DNA of 64,000 nucleotides from Saprospiraceae bacterium (GTDB taxonomy: Bacteria; Bacteroidota; Bacteroidia; Chitinophagales; Saprospiraceae). Each line of letters starts with the position of its first letter. Positions within the stretch are counted from its first letter, which is position 1. This document shows, one piece after another, positions 53,539-63,333 of the stretch. The translations under genes and the position numbers were made by a program. The notes under the pieces were generated by a model that was not told the origin of the DNA, ran no database searches, and saw nothing but the letters and a program-made list of their open reading frames with translations. The DNA is taken from NCBI GenBank assembly GCA_028285085.1, contig JANQQI010000065.1:186001-250000 (forward strand), in the 5' to 3' direction.

Positions 53539-56142
53539 CTAAGCGCTCATCAACAATGGCTGATCTATCGCTGAAAAGATAATTTGAAAGCAAGTGCCAC
53601 CGCTGGATTTAGAAGTGGCGCTGAGCTGACCGTCATAAAAGGCCACGATTCTTTGGCAAATGGGTAATCCTAGCCCCGAAGATGAGGAATTAATGGAAAA
53701 CTTAGGATCGAAAAGACGTTCGGCAGTTACCGGGTCGATGCCTTGGCCATTATCTTCAACTTCGATGATCACTTTTCCTTTTGCCACTTTGGTGCGAACT
53801 CGGATCTGACCGGTCTCGACCTCAGCGATAGCATTCTCGGCGTTGGTCATCATATTTTGCAGGACTAGACCAAAGTGCTGGGCGTCGATCAGGATTGTGG
53901 GATCCAGGTCTTTGGTCAAATCAACTTCCAGTTCATAAGCTAGCGGCGTCTTTTGTTGGTAATCCACGAAGAAATCCTCCAAAAAGGTGTTCAACGCAAG
54001 TGGTCGTGCTTCGGGGACTTCCAGCTTGGCAAATAACTTAAACTGAGAAGCGATGCGCGAAAGATTATCAATTTGATCTACCAGATTATCTGTAATGCGC
54101 TTGGCTGAAGCCGGTTCGACGGCTTGTTGGGTATCAAGCATGCGTGTCAGAAATTGAATATTGAGCTTTAGGGTTGTTAGTGGATTATTGATTTCATGGG
54201 CAATTTGCTGCGCCATGATTTGCCAGGCATCTTCGCGCTCAGTACGCGCTAGTTCTTTGGTGCTTTGCTCAACTACATCGACCATTTTGTTGTATTCTTG
54301 AATGAGCCGCCCGATAGCATCATGGCCCGCCCAATCCAATTTTTCGTTTTGGTGGCCGGGCATAAAACTACCTAATCGATGAGCGAGCAGACGCAGTGGA
54401 TGGGTGAGCAAATGAACTAAGAATAATCCCACCAGCCAAGTGACTAGCAACAAAAGGACATAAACATTCAATAGTTTGCTCATAATCACTGGGATATCCT
54501 GAGCAGTACCGATTTCGGCTTTATAAGTACTGATAGAGAGAAATCCCTTTAGTCGATGATTTTCTACAATGCCCAAAGTCGAACGTAAATATTGTGCTTC
54601 GGCTTTTTCAAATGGCTGAATGACAACTGCCGCTGGATTTTTGCGCAGCTGTTTCAGAATATCTGTTTCTACGGTTGGACTAGCCGGGCTATTCTCGGCG
54701 CTAGCAATCGAACTGTTGAGCAATTGCCCGTTTCTATCATAAAGGTCAATATCACAACCGGTTTGATCCGCCAACTGGGCTAACCAGTCGACAGAGAAAT
54801 CAGTCAATTGCCAGCTAAACGTTTTCTTATCTTCCGAAACCGCTTTGCGTACTGTTTGCGCAGTATGCAATTGGCGTTCGTAGGCAAGTTCCAGATTGTT
54901 CTGTTGTAGGAAAAAGAAGGTCGTCGCAGCGATGATAAAAAACAAAGACAACGTAATCCCAATCAATGTGGTTTGAATACGCAATTGAATTGGTAATCCT
55001 TGCCAAAAAGTGTAGAGATTTTTTCGCTTGAAAAGGGTTTTAAAAATTTCAAACCCGATAATGATCACGACTAATAAGCTAAATACAAACGCAAAATTGG
55101 CGATCCAGACCTGCACTTCAGATAATGGTTCGCCGATCAATACATAATTTTGCCCGGAATGCCGATAAACACTGATGTCGAAACCATTCCATTCGATTTT
55201 ATGGCTTTGCCCAACGGCAGGTAAGGCAATGTCCATAATATTGAGATCAAAGTCGTGCGTGTTAGCTAAAACTACTTCACGTTGATCGACCACCGCAAAA
55301 TGATAATCTCGAAGGTGATCTAGGTTCTTATAGGGAAGATTTGGCGTGTAAACACTACGCTTGAAATCTTTCTTGAGCTGGAAGGATAGATGCTGGCCCG
55401 ACGGAAAATTGAGTTTATAAATAGCAGTTGCTTCATCGTCGAAGGTCAAGATGGGACGATGAAAAATATTAGATGCTGATTGAGCTTGGAAATTAAAGTG
55501 ATAGTTGGATGCCAGATAAGCATCATTCATCCACTGTTTTTCCCAAAACTGTCGATCCTTATGGCCTACAACGGTTGAATCTAAACGTGCCAAGGCGTGC
55601 AAATGATCTTCAGCAATCGTATCTCTTCGTTCCGCCAATTGACTCGCGTAATGAACGCGTCTTAATCCATTGGACTCCTCGTGCATCCAAAAAATCAAGG
55701 AAGCGTCCAAGCCCGCTACGAATAGCAATAAGAGAATGGCTTTCTTAAGTGGCTTTTGGATGAAATAATTGGCTAATACTGAGAAGCCAATGAAGCTGGC
55801 TAGCAAAGGGAAAAATATCCAAACGGGCAGTTGAGTCGGTAGCAAACTATAAACACCAAAGCCAAGTAAAACGGCAGCTGTCAGTACGATCCATCGATGC
55901 TTGAGCAACCGTGTGGATTTCCATAGTTTTGTGATTTTCGTCGGTATTTTTCTAAATACGATATAGTGAACGCTTAAAACGGACAGAATCACGATGAAAT
56001 CCTGGGACGAAATGTCCAGTACTCGATAAACATTATAATCAGATAAGTGAAAGAGTAAAAACTCCAGACTTAGTGTGGAAAGAGCAATGGCACTAAACAA
56101 GAAGATAGTGTATGCAAGCGGATGTTTGTGTATGTTTTTCAT
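53539..56142 (-). CDS. sensor histidine kinase (membrane, HAMP-type)
   Basis: 867 residues. Four or more N-terminal membrane segments, a first extracytoplasmic region (about 150-330), another membrane helix, a second sensor region (about 410-540) and a last helix. A HAMP-like linker (LTHPLRLLAHRLG) follows. HisKA has AQQIAHEINNPLTTL, with phospho-accepting His at about 649. HATPase boxes are MMTNAENAIAE, VEDNGQGID and SSGLGLPICQRIV. NtrY-like overall. No response regulator gene is adjacent, so it is an orphan kinase in this window. The signal is unknown. Confidence 0.9.
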   Translation of the reverse strand: MKNIHKHPLAYTIFLFSAIALSTLSLEFLLFHLSDYNVYRVLDISSQDFIVILSVLSVHYIVFRKIPTKITKLWKSTRLLKHRWIVLTAAVLLGFGVYSLLPTQLPVWIFFPLLASFIGFSVLANYFIQKPLKKAILLLLFVAGLDASLIFWMHEESNGLRRVHYASQLAERRDTIAEDHLHALARLDSTVVGHKDRQFWEKQWMNDAYLASNYHFNFQAQSASNIFHRPILTFDDEATAIYKLNFPSGQHLSFQLKKDFKRSVYTPNLPYKNLDHLRDYHFAVVDQREVVLANTHDFDLNIMDIALPAVGQSHKIEWNGFDISVYRHSGQNYVLIGEPLSEVQVWIANFAFVFSLLVVIIIGFEIFKTLFKRKNLYTFWQGLPIQLRIQTTLIGITLSLFFIIAATTFFFLQQNNLELAYERQLHTAQTVRKAVSEDKKTFSWQLTDFSVDWLAQLADQTGCDIDLYDRNGQLLNSSIASAENSPASPTVETDILKQLRKNPAAVVIQPFEKAEAQYLRSTLGIVENHRLKGFLSISTYKAEIGTAQDIPVIMSKLLNVYVLLLLVTWLVGLFLVHLLTHPLRLLAHRLGSFMPGHQNEKLDWAGHDAIGRLIQEYNKMVDVVEQSTKELARTEREDAWQIMAQQIAHEINNPLTTLKLNIQFLTRMLDTQQAVEPASAKRITDNLVDQIDNLSRIASQFKLFAKLEVPEARPLALNTFLEDFFVDYQQKTPLAYELEVDLTKDLDPTILIDAQHFGLVLQNMMTNAENAIAEVETGQIRVRTKVAKGKVIIEVEDNGQGIDPVTAERLFDPKFSINSSSSGLGLPICQRIVAFYDGQLSATSKSSGGTCFQIIFSAIDQPLLMSA

Positions 56143-56258
56143 GGTATTCTCTACCCTGAAAACGGCAAAAATTAAGCCAAAAAGGCTTATAAGTTAAGTG
56201 TTCAATGATGGATTAAGGATTTTTAGAAGACATTACGGGTTGATTTTTAGCGAAGATG

Positions 56259-56825
56259 CTATACCCTTGGTAAGGGGGGCGGTACTGCTGCCCGTTTAGG
56301 TTTTAGAACCACAAATGATAAGATACAGGCAATGAATAAAGGGAATGATACTGTAGCAAATGCCTTAAATTGAGTCCAAATAGACTGTGATTTAAGGATC
56401 TTTTGAAAGAAGGTCGGTGTTCGGTCTATATCCAAATGAGAGAATTGTTGTTGTATGAGTTGACTTTGAGCGATAATCGCGTCCATGTAATTATTTGACC
56501 AATGGATAATGCCAACTGATAGTAATAGCAACAAAGCCATGCTCAACAAACGTGATTTGTGGAAAATGAAGCTAAATGCTATAAAAGCGAGACCATAGAC
56601 ACACAACATGGGCATTTGATCAGCCATTGCTTGGGTACCACTCAAAGCTAAGTCTGTAAAAGAGTCGTGTACTGTCAGACCATTATTTAACACCCACTTT
56701 TTATAGAAAGCTGAATGTAGCTTTAAAACCAAGAGAAAATAGAGCGCAAACCCTAAATAGTAGATGCCTAAAGCAAAGAAAGGAATATTAGCTTGGTATT
56801 TTGTGAGGCGTTCCTGGAAGGTCAT
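56259..56825 (-). CDS. membrane protein of unknown function
   Basis: 188 residues with four predicted membrane helices (about 15-38, 72-92, 94-112, 155-178) and a C-terminal Lys/Arg/Pro tail (KRAAVPPPLPRV). No family recognised. Divergent from the AraC-type gene (44-bp gap) and followed, after 116 bp, by the sensor kinase gene in the same direction. It could therefore belong with either. Confidence 0.6.
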   Translation of the reverse strand: MTFQERLTKYQANIPFFALGIYYLGFALYFLLVLKLHSAFYKKWVLNNGLTVHDSFTDLALSGTQAMADQMPMLCVYGLAFIAFSFIFHKSRLLSMALLLLLSVGIIHWSNNYMDAIIAQSQLIQQQFSHLDIDRTPTFFQKILKSQSIWTQFKAFATVSFPLFIACILSFVVLKPKRAAVPPPLPRV

Positions 56826-56869
56826 TAGCTTTAATTTTTATTAAAAATAAGAAAATCTGGTATTTTATC

Positions 56870-57709
56870 ATGCATGATTTATATTACGAGCGCTTCCAAT
56901 TAGATGAACGTCTAAGTGTTGTGGTGAAATACGCCTGGTATATGGATAATACGGAATGCGATCAGCAGCAGGTACCAGATTTATTAATTCCCGACGGGTG
57001 CCCCGAAATTATATTTGTGTTGCGAGGGGCATACGAAAAAAACATTAGTGGACATTCCAATCAACTTCAAGTGATTGATACTTCTACGATTATCGGGATA
57101 CAAACTCGCTCTGCTTTGGTGCGGCGGCTAGGGCATGTGCGTTTGGTAGGTTTGAAATTTAAACCTTTGGGCTTTTATCAATTATTAGGAGATAAAATAA
57201 ATTCGTGTTTAAATAAAAATATTCTTTTTGAAAAATTAGATGAATTATGGTTGAGAGAATTAGAAAATAAAATAGTTTCAGAAAATAAAATCGAAAAAAT
57301 AATTGAATTAATTTCAAATAATTTTTTAGAAAAAATAAATCGAAATAAAAAATACGCTTTGGGATTTATTTTGATGCAAAAAATAATTGATTTTATTTTT
57401 GAAAATAATGGGAATATATCAGTTGAAGAAATTGCTAAAAAACACCAAAAAAGTATTCGTCAAATACAGCGTTATTTTAAAAAATATATTGCTTTATCAC
57501 CCAAAGCATTTTGCCAAATTATTCGCTTTAAATCACTGTACAAGAAAAAAGTATTAAGTGGTGAAAAAATTGATTTTTTCGACTACGGATTTTTTGACCA
57601 AATGCATTTTATTAAATCTTTCAAAGCTAATCTGGGAACGACTCCCGGCAAATCTGCTGAATTATCCTTTCAAGAGAAAAACGAAATTGCTCGTCGTAGT
57701 ATGCGATGA
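56870..57709 (+). CDS. AraC-family transcriptional regulator
   Basis: 279 residues. N-terminal part resembles the DUF6597-type sensor of bacterial AraC proteins (LLIPDGCPEIIFVLRG, IGIQTRSA, LVGLKFKPLGFYQLLG). C-terminal helix-turn-helix pair (about 175-265: VEEIAKKHQKSIRQIQRYFKKYIALSPKAF, GFFDQMHFIKSFKANLGTTPGK). Its stop overlaps a possible upstream start of the aldo/keto reductase gene by 4 bp (ATGA), so it probably controls that gene. From about 57190 to 57540 the coding DNA is unusually AT-rich. Confidence 0.9.
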   Translation: MHDLYYERFQLDERLSVVVKYAWYMDNTECDQQQVPDLLIPDGCPEIIFVLRGAYEKNISGHSNQLQVIDTSTIIGIQTRSALVRRLGHVRLVGLKFKPLGFYQLLGDKINSCLNKNILFEKLDELWLRELENKIVSENKIEKIIELISNNFLEKINRNKKYALGFILMQKIIDFIFENNGNISVEEIAKKHQKSIRQIQRYFKKYIALSPKAFCQIIRFKSLYKKKVLSGEKIDFFDYGFFDQMHFIKSFKANLGTTPGKSAELSFQEKNEIARRSMR

Positions 57710-57759
57710 CGTGTTTTTACTATCCTAACTTGCTCGGGCCTGGTATTTTTGCTCGAAAA

Positions 57760-58728
57760 ATGCAAAAGTATACACTTACTGATACCGGACTCACCGTTTC
57801 TGCTTTTTGCTTAGGCACGATGTATTTCGGCACAAAAGTCGATCAGCAGCAATCCGAGTTATTACTGAATACCTTTCTGGATGGCGGTGGTAATTTTATT
57901 GATACGGCGAATAATTACGCTTTCTGGCAAGACGGTGGCGTTGGTGATGAAAGTGAGCTGGCGCTTGGCCGTTGGCTCCGAAGCCAGCGCCGCGATCAAA
58001 TTATTCTGGCCTCCAAATGCGGCGCGCGACCCACGGCCTTCACCGGTGATCTGAGCACCGTAAAATTAGAAGGCCTTTCTGCCAGCACGATTATCAAAGC
58101 CGTTGAAGATAGCTTACGCCGCTTGCAAACCGACTACCTCGACATTCTTTACGGGCATATTGATTTTCAGGACTATCCTATTGATGAGCGCCTCGAAGCC
58201 TTCGCGCGTTTACGTGATTCGGGCAAAATCAGGGTGGTTGGCACCAGCAACACCTGGGCCTGGCGTGTCGCCGAAAGCAACGACCGTAGTGCCACCAAAG
58301 GTTGGCCGGAATACCGATTTATACAACAAAAGTGGTCGTACTTCCGACCGAAATACAATGCAGATTTTTGGGTGCAACGCTTGATCGACGACGCCATGCT
58401 TGATTATGTCGACCAACACCCCCAGATAACCTTGCTGGCTTACTCGACCCTACTTTCTGGCTTGTACACCCGGTCCCACGAAGTGAACTGGCCCACAGAA
58501 TACGATACGCACGATAATCACTTGCGCATGGAAGTGCTTGAAACAATTGCGCAAGAAACGACTGCGACTAATAATCAGGTCGTATTGGCCTGGATGCGTC
58601 AGCAGCGCGTACCAATTATCCCAATTATCTCCGGGAGTAAGCGCGATCAGATTGAGGAAAGTATGGGAGCGGCACGGTTGCGTTTGTCCGCCGAGCAGAT
58701 GGAGCGCTTACAGCGAGCGGGAGAGTAA
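57760..58728 (+). CDS. aldo/keto reductase
   Basis: 322 residues from the ATG at 57760 (MQKYTLTDTGLTVSAFCLGTMYFG); an ATG at 57706, overlapping the AraC gene, would add 18 residues. TIM barrel with the catalytic set Asp/Tyr in DTANNYAF, Lys in ASKCGARP and His in YGHIDF. NADPH-binding motif IIPIISGSKR near the C-terminus. Reduces carbonyls with NADPH; substrate unknown. GC content is high (60 % at 57961-58020 by count), in contrast with the adjoining part of the regulator gene. Confidence 0.9.
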   Translation: MQKYTLTDTGLTVSAFCLGTMYFGTKVDQQQSELLLNTFLDGGGNFIDTANNYAFWQDGGVGDESELALGRWLRSQRRDQIILASKCGARPTAFTGDLSTVKLEGLSASTIIKAVEDSLRRLQTDYLDILYGHIDFQDYPIDERLEAFARLRDSGKIRVVGTSNTWAWRVAESNDRSATKGWPEYRFIQQKWSYFRPKYNADFWVQRLIDDAMLDYVDQHPQITLLAYSTLLSGLYTRSHEVNWPTEYDTHDNHLRMEVLETIAQETTATNNQVVLAWMRQQRVPIIPIISGSKRDQIEESMGAARLRLSAEQMERLQRAGE

Positions 58729-58806
58729 ACTGGTCGAAAAAAAAAGGGATCGCTGGCGAGTTTGGGAGAAGCGATTTACCTTGAGTTAGAATTCATCTCC
58801 ACATTT

Positions 58807-59286
58807 ATGCATGTGCTTAATATTCATCGCCGAATCATTGCGCAGCCAATCGAAAAGGTAGCGCCATTGCTGGATACGTTGGCTAGCAAAGAGGATCGTA
58901 TCATGCCGACTGCGCAGTGGCCACCGATACGTTTAGACCAAGGTCTACAGCCGGGGTCAAAAGGAGGGCACGGTCCGATTCGTTACACTGTCAGTGAATA
59001 CCTGCCGGGTGCGTTGGTCAAGTTTTTATTTTCGCGTCCTCGAGGGTTTCGAGGGCATCATTGGTTTGAAATCACGGATTTAAAAAATGGCCAAACGGAA
59101 ATTAAGCACACGATAGATATGCAAGTTGTTGGGATAGATATATTAACGTGGTCTTTTGCCATTCGTTGGCTACACGATGCTTTAATTGAAGATGGGTTTG
59201 ATAAAATAGAAAATATTTATTTGACCGAAAATAAAAAAACGAAATGGACTATTGGGGTGCGTTTTTTAAGGTGGATTTTAAAATAA
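58807..59286 (+). CDS. SRPBCC (START-like) family protein
   Basis: 159 residues from the ATG at 58807 (MHVLNIHRRIIAQPIEKVAPLL); a start at 58762 is possible but adds odd residues. The pattern of an N-terminal strand, helix, long curved sheet (GPIRYTVSEYLPGALVKFLFS, HHWFEITDLKNGQTEIKHTI) and C-terminal helix fits the SRPBCC hydrophobic-ligand-binding fold. Ligand unknown. It follows the reductase by 78 bp and is convergent with the LytTR gene, with only 3 bp between the stops. Confidence 0.7.
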   Translation: MHVLNIHRRIIAQPIEKVAPLLDTLASKEDRIMPTAQWPPIRLDQGLQPGSKGGHGPIRYTVSEYLPGALVKFLFSRPRGFRGHHWFEITDLKNGQTEIKHTIDMQVVGIDILTWSFAIRWLHDALIEDGFDKIENIYLTENKKTKWTIGVRFLRWILK

Positions 59287-59289
59287 AAA

Positions 59290-60036
59290 CTAATGGTTTA
59301 AAATTATTTTTAAAAAAGCATCTCTTTTATTTTCAGAAACCGAAAGCACTTTTCCATTATTTAAAATAACTTCCCCTAATCGTGTACGTGAATATTTTTC
59401 AATGTATTTTAAATTAATAATATTCGAGCGATTAATGCGAAAAAATTGAAAAGGCTTTAAAATATCTTCGAATGTTTTTAACGGTTTTGAAACCAGTATT
59501 TTTTGCCCAGAAATTAAATAAAAACAAGAATAACTGCGATTCGCTTCGCAGTATAAAATCTGATCTATTTCTACAAAAACATAACCATTAGAAGTTGGTA
59601 AAGCTATTTTTTGAAAATTCTTTTGGAAATTATTGTACAATAATTCTAGCTGTCTGGCTTTCCGTTGCTCATCTTCTCGTGATTTGACTTTTTGAATTGC
59701 TGATTTTAACTGTGTCGGATCGATGGGTTTAAGTAAATAATCGACTGCTGCCAGCCGAAAGGCTTGCACGGCGTATTGATCATAAGCAGTGGTAAAAATA
59801 ATCGCGAAATCAGGCTTCGGAATATATTTCAATAAACTTAGGCCGTTTTCTTGAGGCAATTCAATATCCAAGAAAACCAGATGCGGTCGGTGAGCAGCAA
59901 TCAAATGTATTGCTTCTTGTACCGTCATGGCGGCTCCCAAGATGTCTACCTCCGGGCAGAATCGTTGCAATAAATGCCGCAACGCATCCTGACTTTTTAA
60001 TTCATCTTCGACAATAATAGCGCTTAGTGTATGCAT
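59290..60036 (-). CDS. LytTR-family response regulator
   Basis: 248 residues from the ATG at 60036; a TTG at 60057 would overlap the kinase gene. Receiver domain (about 1-120) with the phosphorylated Asp in LVFLDIELPQENG, Thr in FTTAYD and Lys in DYLLKPID. LytTR DNA-binding domain (about 145-245) with FVEIDQILYCEANRSY and FFRINRSNIINLKYI. Cognate partner of the sensor encoded immediately upstream in the same operon. The LytTR-coding half (59290-59640) is AT-rich compared with the receiver half. Confidence 0.94.
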   Translation of the reverse strand: MHTLSAIIVEDELKSQDALRHLLQRFCPEVDILGAAMTVQEAIHLIAAHRPHLVFLDIELPQENGLSLLKYIPKPDFAIIFTTAYDQYAVQAFRLAAVDYLLKPIDPTQLKSAIQKVKSREDEQRKARQLELLYNNFQKNFQKIALPTSNGYVFVEIDQILYCEANRSYSCFYLISGQKILVSKPLKTFEDILKPFQFFRINRSNIINLKYIEKYSRTRLGEVILNNGKVLSVSENKRDAFLKIILNH

Positions 60037-60053
60037 AACTTCTGCTTGTGTAA

Positions 60054-63002
60054 TCAAATGATCAATACAACCCTTGTACCGCAGGCGGCTCCTTGAGCAT
60101 CTGTCAAATCTATAATCTCCAGCGGCTCGGTAGTGACCTCACCCAGCTTGCCAGAATGGAACATCTCCAAACGCTTACGAATACCTATGAGACTGCTGTG
60201 TGCCCCGGGCTTGGCTTTCCAGCGACTGATCCGGGCCGCCTGTTCGCGGCCGATACCGTTATCCTCAATGATGCATTGTAAGCGTTGATGAGGGAGCTCC
60301 GAAAATTCGATGCGCAAATGTCCTCCTTTTATTTTGTGCATCAAGCCATGTTTGAATGCATTTTCAATAATGGGCTGAATAAGCAAAGGCGGTAATTGCC
60401 AAACATCGCTATTTTGCTCTACAACTTCGGGAATAACGAGGTCAATTTTGACACGATCGCCGAAGCGCAGTTGTTCCAAGTCGAGATAAAGCTGTAAAAA
60501 AGTGAGTTCATCTTCTAGCGAGACGATTTCGCGCTGTGAATAGTCAAAAATCAAACGAATCAATTGCGCAAAGCGGGAAAGGTAGAAAATGGCGCTTTGG
60601 CTATTTTCGGTGACTAAAAAATCTTGAATGGCGTTCAGTGAGTTGTAAATAAAGTGCGGATTCATTTGGGTCCGCAGGGCATCGAGTCGCAATTGTTGGA
60701 TTTTATCTTGTAGGCTGCGCTCGGTGCGTTCGCGTTGTCGCAGCTCGCGTTGTCGCCAATACACCAAGGCGCCACTTAGGCTAATTAGGCCAAAGAGCAG
60801 CAAGGTGCGGAACCACCACTGTCGCCACCAAGGCGTAGTAATGTTGAAAGTAAGTTGAGCAGGTTGCGTGCTTGCTGTATCGTCTTCATTGATTGCGATG
60901 ACTTCGAAGGTGTATTGCCCGGGCGGCAAGGCGTGGAAGCGTGCACTCCGCTTATCCGTTGCGATCCAGTCCGTATTTAGCGGAGCCAGGCGGTAGCGAT
61001 AGCTTTCGTGTCCGCGAGCGCGTAAGCTTAGGCCTGCAAAGGTCACTTCGATAGCATTTTGATCATACCTCAGTGTATGTTGGGCCACAGATGTATCGCG
61101 ACCATTGATATTTAAACCAGTGATATAAATTGGAGGGGCGTGAGTATTGTAGAATATGTGCTCGGGGGCAAAATTAATCAATCCTTTAGGGGTGCCGACC
61201 CATAGTTTGCCTTCTCGAAAACTGAGCGCATTGATTTCATTCGAGGGTAATCCGTCTCTTTGGTTGATGTGCGTAAGCACGCCGGAAGCGATATCCAGAA
61301 TATTTAGGCCATTGTCCGTACCGATGAAAAGGCTTTGCTCGTGCTTGGCAAGCTGAAGGATATTGTTGCTCGCGAGCCCATTGCTTCGATCGTATTTTTT
61401 TATCACCCCATCTTTATCAATCAAAAGCAATCCCTGTCGCAGCGTACCGACCCAAATGCTTTCACCTTCGTTTTGGAGGAAATGCGTTACCCGATACGGA
61501 AAATGTTCCTGTGGCTGCGAGTAAAAAGTATGGATGCTATCTTTTTCGTGATAGAAGATACCACTGGTCGTTCCAATCCACATTCGATTGTTAGCGTAGA
61601 GCAAAGCGTAAGTTCGATTGAAATGAACGTAATCCAGGTTTTGATGGGTTAACAGATATTGATCTTGTGGTCGAATATTACTTTTTCGTACCCAATTGGA
61701 TTCTCCTAGCCAAATAGATTGTTCATGATCAAAAGCAATCGTTTTAATTGTAGTGTTGATGAGATTATGCTGCTGCTTACCACTCGTAGGGTCGTAATAG
61801 CAGATCCCGGCATCGCAAGCTAACCAAATACGGCCAAGGTGATCTTCATTGATGTGCGTGATTCGACCGAAATCGGGGAAAAGAAGCCGTTGCCCTTTTT
61901 CTTCACCGGCCGGAAAAATGAATAATTCTCCATTATTTGTACCAGTATACAATTGGTTTTTACTATCGGTAAATAGACTGTTAATTTCCTTGTTTTTTAA
62001 ACTGCTATTTTCTAATGGAGGACGCTTGATTTGAAAATTAGGGATCATTAAAAGGCCATTTCCCGTTGTAGCGACCCAAAAGTTATTTTCAACATCCTGA
62101 TAAATATTATTGATGTTCATGCCCGGTAAAAAACTGTAGAGATAATCCAGGTTTTTTTTATCTAAAACATGAATGCCATCACCATTGGTAAGAATATAAA
62201 TTTTCTTTTCTAAAAGAATAAATTTATTAATGATCGATTTATTGGGGATGTTTTTTAAAATAGAAAAAGTACCTTTTTTAAAATGAAATATATTTTCTTT
62301 TTGCGCGATTAATAATCCTCCTAGATTGGCTTCAAGAGGAACAATGTTTTGAAAATAAATTTCGTCAGAAGAAAAATTATTTTTTAATGTGGATGCATGT
62401 TGATAAATAGAATCGTTGTCGATATAATTATAAAATAATTGATTTTTAGTCAGCCGCCAAGAAGAGAAAAAATATTTATCACCCCATTTAACAATATTCA
62501 CCATTCCGGATAAATATTTACTCCCAATTCGAACAGGCGCTAATAGATTGCCCGCTGCGTCAGTTGGAATTCGAGCATATTTGAGTTGGCCAGCATTTGC
62601 TCTGTAACTAACAAACAACTGATCTTCGACCCAGACAAAATATTGTGGTTTCCCCCAGTTATTAATTAAATCTGGTTGTAAGAGTTTTATGCTATCATTT
62701 TCCAGCCAACCGATTTCGTGACTTAAATTATTAAACCATAATCGCCCGAAAGGGTCCAGCTGCATATGGACAATTTCCTGATCGATGAATCTAGGGATTG
62801 GAAAAGCCTCGAACTGACGGCCATCGTAGCGATATAATCCCCGATGCGTTCCCAACCACAGATAACCTGCTTTATCCTGCACGATATTATAGATCGACAT
62901 GCTGGGTAGCCCTTGCTCTTGTGTCAATTGCCATGCGACAGGAGCCTGTGCTTGTCCACTGAGCCAGCTAAAGCCAAAAATGATGAGCCAAAATCGAATC
63001 AT
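60054..63002 (-). CDS. two-component sensor: regulator propeller, Y_Y_Y domain and LytS-type kinase
   Basis: 982 residues. Signal peptide (MIRFWLIIFGFSWLSGQAQA), then two-component-regulator propeller repeats across about 25-600 (DKAGYLWLGTHRGLYRYDG, DLSRGLPSNEINALSF-like units), with an internal region less repeat-like at about 150-270. A Y_Y_Y Ig-like domain follows (about 610-700, ESYRYRLAPLNTDW ... LPPGQYTFEV), then one membrane helix (about 715-735), a coiled linker and a His_kinase/LytS domain with QMNPHFIYNSLNAIQDF (His783) and an ATPase end. It senses a periplasmic cue and phosphorylates the LytTR regulator encoded downstream. An AT-rich patch covers about 62140-62560. Confidence 0.92.
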   Translation of the reverse strand: MIRFWLIIFGFSWLSGQAQAPVAWQLTQEQGLPSMSIYNIVQDKAGYLWLGTHRGLYRYDGRQFEAFPIPRFIDQEIVHMQLDPFGRLWFNNLSHEIGWLENDSIKLLQPDLINNWGKPQYFVWVEDQLFVSYRANAGQLKYARIPTDAAGNLLAPVRIGSKYLSGMVNIVKWGDKYFFSSWRLTKNQLFYNYIDNDSIYQHASTLKNNFSSDEIYFQNIVPLEANLGGLLIAQKENIFHFKKGTFSILKNIPNKSIINKFILLEKKIYILTNGDGIHVLDKKNLDYLYSFLPGMNINNIYQDVENNFWVATTGNGLLMIPNFQIKRPPLENSSLKNKEINSLFTDSKNQLYTGTNNGELFIFPAGEEKGQRLLFPDFGRITHINEDHLGRIWLACDAGICYYDPTSGKQQHNLINTTIKTIAFDHEQSIWLGESNWVRKSNIRPQDQYLLTHQNLDYVHFNRTYALLYANNRMWIGTTSGIFYHEKDSIHTFYSQPQEHFPYRVTHFLQNEGESIWVGTLRQGLLLIDKDGVIKKYDRSNGLASNNILQLAKHEQSLFIGTDNGLNILDIASGVLTHINQRDGLPSNEINALSFREGKLWVGTPKGLINFAPEHIFYNTHAPPIYITGLNINGRDTSVAQHTLRYDQNAIEVTFAGLSLRARGHESYRYRLAPLNTDWIATDKRSARFHALPPGQYTFEVIAINEDDTASTQPAQLTFNITTPWWRQWWFRTLLLFGLISLSGALVYWRQRELRQRERTERSLQDKIQQLRLDALRTQMNPHFIYNSLNAIQDFLVTENSQSAIFYLSRFAQLIRLIFDYSQREIVSLEDELTFLQLYLDLEQLRFGDRVKIDLVIPEVVEQNSDVWQLPPLLIQPIIENAFKHGLMHKIKGGHLRIEFSELPHQRLQCIIEDNGIGREQAARISRWKAKPGAHSSLIGIRKRLEMFHSGKLGEVTTEPLEIIDLTDAQGAACGTRVVLII

Positions 63003-63331
63003 TTGCCGGTTGCTTCTTGGTTAAACGTTGGTCCGTAGAGCCAAAATGGTTTTTGTAAGCCAATTCATAACCCTTGGCTAAACCCTAAAAGCGGAATTAC
63101 AAGATGATTAAAAAATCTCAATAAAAATTTCGGAAATCGAAATCGATGATTGGGAAGGTAGCGCTTGGGATTCGGAAACTCTAACTAATCTATTGCCTTG
63201 GGGCGACTAACTTGTAGCGCAATGACGAAAGGGGGATTTAATACTTCACCCCTGCTTCAAGAACAAATGCAGTATAAAGCAAACATTGACTAAAACGGTA
63301 GGAAGCTCAGTCCGCAATTGGCTGAGCTTTT
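63003..63331. other. intergenic region with a plus-strand terminator but no plus-strand gene
   Basis: 329 bp between two minus-strand genes. No ORF with coding character was found. The sensor-kinase promoter should lie here, but no clear TTG/TAnnTTTG pair was seen. The only structured element is the hairpin at 63303-63333, whose T-run is oriented for plus-strand transcription. Confidence 0.4.
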
Positions 63332-63333
63332 TT
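63303..63333 (+). terminator. terminator-like hairpin, plus orientation
   Basis: AAGCTCAG (63303-63310) and CTGAGCTT (63322-63329) with an 11-nt loop, followed by TTTTTT. On the minus strand, where the M14-like gene ends, only two T's follow the stem, so it would be a weak terminator for that gene. It may terminate an unrecognised plus-strand RNA. Confidence 0.5.
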
